Assembly (NCBI GenBank): GCA_005776545.1
Contig: SXOY01000325.1
Span: 1 to 8,365 of the forward strand
Source of the DNA: Planctomycetia bacterium
Lineage (GTDB): Bacteria; Planctomycetota; Phycisphaerae; Phycisphaerales; UBA1924
DNA length: 8,365 bases
Direction of reading: 5' to 3'
A program made the position numbers and the translations under genes. Shown one piece after another: positions 6,079-8,365 of this stretch (position 1 is the stretch's first letter; each line of letters starts with the position of its first letter). The notes beneath the pieces were generated by a model. The model was not told the origin of the DNA. It searched no databases and saw only the letters and a program-made list of their open reading frames with translations.

Positions 6079-6897
6079 CTATTGCGGCGGCGGCTGTCGC
6101 TTGCTGCGACGAAGAGTCTCGAGCTTCGCGATTCCAAACTGAGCCATAGGCGACAAAGAGCCGTGCCGCCTGAGCTGAACGTCAAGAATCCCGCTCAGCC
6201 GCTTTACGAGTACTGCAGGTTTGCTGCGGACACCCGAGTCAGACCAAATATTCACCGCCTCGAATTGGATCATCGCAACCGTCATTCGTTCAGCGTTAGC
6301 GAGCTTTTTTAGATTGGGCCCTCTTACTCCGCATTGCGCCAAGGCCTCTTCGGGTGTCTTTGCATCCATCCATGCCCATTTGAACTTCTTCTCTTTCTGA
6401 TTTCCGCTGAGTTCCTGCACTCCTTGCATGGTTTGTTCAGTTGGTATGTTTGTATGGATGGATGGTTTGCCATGCGCTGCGCGGGGGTTCTCCCCTTCCT
6501 GCGCGAGGGCGGTCCGAATCCTGCGCCGGGGTTTGATTTCGTTGCGTGGTGTGGACGTTCGACCAGTTTTGGCATTTGCTTTTAGTTCAATTAGACGATC
6601 AAGCCGTAGGCGGATATGGTTCGTACGCGGGCGGCCGTTTGGATCAAATCCGCCCGCGGTCGCTCTGATTGTCTCGACTAAACCCTGGTCGCGAAGTTCA
6701 TTAATGACCCGCCTTACCGTACCTTCGTGCAATTTGGATGCGTGTGCGATGCTCAGATTCGAAGGCCACGCAATTCCAGTTGTGTAGTCCGCCCAATTCA
6801 GAAGCGCATAACAAACTAGGGCCTGGCTGGAGGTCAATGCCGCCTCACCAATTACCTGGATCCAGAGTTGAAGGCCTTTACGCGGTTTGCGCGTCAC
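6079..6897 (-). CDS. Replication-initiator-like winged-helix (HTH_36) protein
   Basis: A 272-residue protein. Residues about 20-77 form a winged helix of the HTH_36 type: LTSSQALVCYALLNWAD, then GIAWPSNLSIAHASKLHEG, then TVRRVINELRDQGLVE. This domain is frequent in plasmid and phage replication initiators and related DNA-binding proteins. A basic, poorly ordered middle (about 105-170) follows. A second compact helical part (about 180-240) contains FEAVNIWSDSGVRSKPAVLVKRLSG, which resembles C-terminal helical segments seen after the winged helix in such proteins. The start is GTG, overlapping the upstream stop as GTGA, so translation is probably coupled. It could initiate replication of the excised circle or serve as a regulator; no iterons were recognised nearby. 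The domain call is good, the replication role inferred. Confidence 0.75.
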   Translation of the reverse strand: MTRKPRKGLQLWIQVIGEAALTSSQALVCYALLNWADYTTGIAWPSNLSIAHASKLHEGTVRRVINELRDQGLVETIRATAGGFDPNGRPRTNHIRLRLDRLIELKANAKTGRTSTPRNEIKPRRRIRTALAQEGENPRAAHGKPSIHTNIPTEQTMQGVQELSGNQKEKKFKWAWMDAKTPEEALAQCGVRGPNLKKLANAERMTVAMIQFEAVNIWSDSGVRSKPAVLVKRLSGILDVQLRRHGSLSPMAQFGIAKLETLRRSKRQPPPQ

Positions 6898-7598
6898 CGG
6901 GCGCGTCCCCGATTGCCAGAGATCGCTGGCGGCCTACGAGTTCTTTGTGTAAACTTCGGGATATTGATCCTACCGACGTGCGCCCCGTTCCTGCCAAGTT
7001 TCGGGGTCGCGTCTTTTTTAGGCCCGGGACCTGGCGGGGCGGGTTGGATGTCGCCAGGGGGCGTCGGATCTCCTTGAGTATCTGACTGTCTCCGCCTCAG
7101 GAAGTTCTCGCGCGTAACCCATACGACAGAATCTCCGCTTGGAGTGTCTCTTCTCTCGTCGCTGCTAACTACCAGACCGAGGTGGAAGAGCTTGTTGCGC
7201 CAGCGGTGGTATGTGGGATAGAAAATACAGAGTTGCTCCGATGCTTCTACATCGACTGCGCCATCGCGATGAGCGGTGAGATTTACGAAGATCCGACTCA
7301 TCACAGCGGGATATTTATTCAGAACCGCAGAGTAGCTGGAAGTTGGGTCTTGATGTCCGAGCTGCTGCGTAAGCGTGGTGCGAGACGTGGTTTCTGGTTT
7401 TGGGATGAAGACCAAATCCGTAGGTTTTGCTTGCCTTGTGCGGAGTCTCCGGGTGGGATCCGGAGTTGCAAGTTGAACCTGGATTGGTGGGGTCGATCTC
7501 TTCGGACGGAAAGTTTCTAGCGGCGCCGATTTGGAAGTGCTTGATGGAAGGGTCGCCGCCTCTCCAAACGGGAGCTTGGTTTGCATGGGCTTCTTCAC
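6894..7598 (-). CDS. Unrecognised protein with a winged-helix-like core
   Basis: A 234-residue protein with no family I can name. The N-terminal 80 residues and the C-terminal 65 are Pro/Ser/Arg-rich and probably disordered. The central part (about 88-166) looks like a winged helix: AVLNKYPAVMSRIFVNLTAH, then CIFYPTYHRWRNKLFHLGLV, then a hairpin ending VVWVTRENF. Near the N-terminus QTKLPF (residues 6-11) resembles the sliding-clamp-binding motif of Hda. The gene starts with GTG overlapping the excisionase stop as GTGA; an ATG at 7586 would shorten it by 4 residues and is equally possible. Its stop overlaps the next gene in the same way, so the three genes are a translationally linked set. 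A role in replication or control of the element is likely from position only. Confidence 0.7.
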   Translation of the reverse strand: MKKPMQTKLPFGEAATLPSSTSKSAPLETFRPKRSTPPIQVQLATPDPTRRLRTRQAKPTDLVFIPKPETTSRTTLTQQLGHQDPTSSYSAVLNKYPAVMSRIFVNLTAHRDGAVDVEASEQLCIFYPTYHRWRNKLFHLGLVVSSDERRDTPSGDSVVWVTRENFLRRRQSDTQGDPTPPGDIQPAPPGPGPKKDATPKLGRNGAHVGRINIPKFTQRTRRPPAISGNRGRAR

Positions 7599-7825
7599 TT
7601 TGTGCCCCCGTCACGGGCGAGTCCGTCTACAAAGGCCTGGAGGTCGCTGCGACGGTACAAGACTTTTGATGCGACCTGGACAGCGATCAGTTTGTTTTCG
7701 GCTCGCAATCTGTCCAGGAGCCTCACCGAGATGTTCAGGAATGCCGCTGATTGTGGTCTGTCGAGAAGGTATGAGCACGACGGCGATTGTGGACTGGACA
7801 ATGGATCGCTCAGGAATTGCGACAT
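7595..7825 (-). CDS. Excisionase-type HTH protein (MerR-like, HTH_17)
   Basis: A 76-residue protein from the ATG at 7825, which has AGGAG 8 nt upstream. An in-frame ATG at 7849 would add 8 residues but lacks such a site. Residues about 20-69 match the small excisionase/AlpA DNA-binding domain: LLDRPQSAAFLNISVRLLDR, then a short wing and RRSDLQAFVDGL, the usual ending. In integrative elements these proteins bend DNA at att sites to direct excision, or act as activators of other genes. Here the gene lies far from the integrase (about 1.8 kb) at the head of a coupled run with the two winged-helix genes, so a regulatory role upstream of replication genes is also possible. Confidence 0.85.
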   Translation of the reverse strand: MSQFLSDPLSSPQSPSCSYLLDRPQSAAFLNISVRLLDRLRAENKLIAVQVASKVLYRRSDLQAFVDGLARDGGTK

Positions 7826-7910
7826 GAGAATGTCTCCTGCCAGCTGCATGTCACGTCTGCGCCTCGCTCAGGAAATCACTATCGTTCCCTGAGTGGATTA
7901 AGATCGCTCA
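7806..7910. repeat. Three copies of TCGCTCA around the excisionase start
   Basis: TCGCTCA occurs at 7806-7812, 7864-7870 and 7904-7910, in the same orientation. The first two copies extend to the 11-bp TCGCTCAGGAA (7806-7816 and 7864-7874). The second also forms an inverted repeat with CCTGAG at 7888-7893. Excisionase-type proteins often bind short direct repeats, so these could be autoregulatory sites, but three short copies could be chance. Confidence 0.3.
7834..7838 (-). promoter_or_regulatory. Ribosome binding site deciding the excisionase start
   Basis: AGGAG sits 8 nt before the ATG at 7825, which makes that codon the better start than the in-frame ATG at 7849. Confidence 0.7.
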
Positions 7911-7952
7911 CACGCTACTGGCACAGAGATAATCGCAAGTTTTGAACAGAAG

Positions 7953-7964
7953 TCGTGTACACGA
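7953..7964. promoter_or_regulatory. Perfect 12-bp palindrome, possible operator
   Basis: TCGTGTACACGA is a perfect palindrome lying between the stop codon of the upstream gene and the excisionase gene, where the promoter of the excisionase set would be expected. It has no loop or T tract, so it is not a typical terminator; a dimeric repressor site is the natural reading. No clear -35/-10 pair was seen around it. Confidence 0.4.
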
Positions 7965-7967
7965 ACC

Positions 7968-8365
7968 TCACTGATCTGTGTACTCATTGAGATGTGCGGT
8001 TCCGCTTGAGATGATCCGCTTGGTGTAAGACAATGATCTGCCCAGGAATTTGCGAATGCACTCGTGGGTTTCACGCACTGATTTCCCAGATCTAGTGAAG
8101 TTGTAGTATGCGGAACTTGCGAGGACCTCGCGATAGAACTCTGGAGAGATCTTGGGGAATCCGGTCAAGCGACCTTCCAGCAGTTTCAGGAGACCCTTCG
8201 CTCCATATCGGGATTTCTTCTGGGTGTGCTGAATTAACTCAAGAAGCAAGTGCCTACTCGTGTATTCGTCGAGTTTATCGAGTAGCGCTGCCGCGACATG
8301 GTCCTGTCCTACCCATAAATCGTCGATGTGCGTGAGTCGGCGTCGCGAACATTTGTCTACGCCAA
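7968..8365 (-). CDS. C-terminal part of an unrecognised protein, 5' end beyond window
   Basis: The frame is open from the right edge (first whole codon ends at 8363) to a TGA at 7968-7970, giving 131 visible residues. No start codon is needed inside the window. The sequence is mixed helical and basic, with segments such as HLLLELIQHTQKKSRYGAKG, EFYREVLASSAYYNFTRSG and IRKFLGRSLSYTKRII. No catalytic or binding motif and no membrane segment are recognised. It reads in the same direction as the element genes and is separated from the excisionase gene by 142 nt, which carry a palindrome. It may be element cargo or a control gene; no function is proposed. Confidence 0.6.
   Translation of the reverse strand, partial: GVDKCSRRRLTHIDDLWVGQDHVAAALLDKLDEYTSRHLLLELIQHTQKKSRYGAKGLLKLLEGRLTGFPKISPEFYREVLASSAYYNFTRSGKSVRETHECIRKFLGRSLSYTKRIISSGTAHLNEYTDQ

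Larger units (their letters stand above)
4484..8365. mobile_element. Left end of an integrative element inserted at tRNA-Glu, right end beyond window
   Basis: Evidence for an element is the combination of a tRNA gene, an adjacent integrase pointing into it, a Cro/C1-type HTH protein, an excisionase-type HTH protein and a replication-initiator-like protein, all on one strand. No transposase, terminal inverted repeats, phage structural genes, relaxase or conjugation genes are visible, so prophage, satellite, plasmid-like island and conjugative element cannot be told apart. The cargo, if any, lies outside the window. The left boundary given is the outermost possible position of the attachment core. 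Confidence 0.75.

Noticed and set aside
6060..6098. GCGGCGGCGG-rich stretch as a functional microsatellite
   Set aside because: Part of it encodes the proline-rich end of the HTH_36 protein, and the rest is a short GC-rich gap.
7867..7893. Inverted repeat CTCAGG/CCTGAG as a terminator
   Set aside because: Only 6 bp of perfect stem with a 15-nt loop and no T tract on either strand.
4530..8365. A second copy of the tRNA-Glu 3' end (attR) inside the window
   Set aside because: No repeat of the T-arm and acceptor sequence was seen by eye; only chance TTCGAA-like hits such as the one near 6758.
1..8365. CRISPR array, rRNA, insertion sequence or toxin-antitoxin pair
   Set aside because: No regularly spaced repeats, rRNA sequence, transposase or recognisable toxin was found; the two smallest genes are an excisionase-type and a Cro/C1-type protein that are not adjacent to any toxin-like gene.

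Overview
The window looks like bacterial DNA, most likely from a planctomycete (Planctomycetota). This rests on recall of family style, not a search: the tyrosine recombinase N-terminus and the small Cro/C1-type protein beside it resemble integrase/regulator pairs common in planctomycete genomes. The genus cannot be named. Every protein gene reads on the minus strand; the only plus-strand gene is a tRNA.

Left part (1-4160), apparent host chromosome: a tight three-gene operon, transcribed right to left. A substrate-binding lipoprotein (3114-4160) is followed without a gap by a sugar ABC-transporter permease of the RbsC type (2130-3113). The permease overlaps by 4 bp the start of a long gene (1-2133) that leaves the window at the left edge. 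That third gene is a bifunctional L-fucokinase / L-fucose-1-phosphate guanylyltransferase (FKP). The simplest reading is a salvage unit that imports a sugar, probably L-fucose or a relative, and converts it to GDP-fucose for glycosylation. No transporter ATPase gene is in view.

Middle (4161-4529): a 294-bp intergenic region carries a candidate promoter with an overlapping dyad for the operon (minus strand) and candidate promoters for a tRNA-Glu(CTC) gene at 4455-4529 (plus strand). A strong Rho-independent terminator follows the tRNA.

Right part (4484-8365), left end of an integrative element inserted at the 3' half of the tRNA. In transcription order (right to left) it holds the C-terminal part of an unrecognised protein (7968 to the window edge), an excisionase-type HTH protein (7595-7825), an unrecognised protein with a winged-helix-like core (6894-7598), a replication-initiator-like wHTH_36 protein (6079-6897), a Cro/C1-type HTH protein (5798-6016) and a tyrosine integrase (4484-5794). 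Two consecutive junctions are GTGA overlaps. The last 14 integrase residues are encoded antisense to the tRNA, and the terminator hairpin lies inside the integrase reading frame. No second copy of the tRNA 3' end was seen, so the other att site is presumably outside the window.
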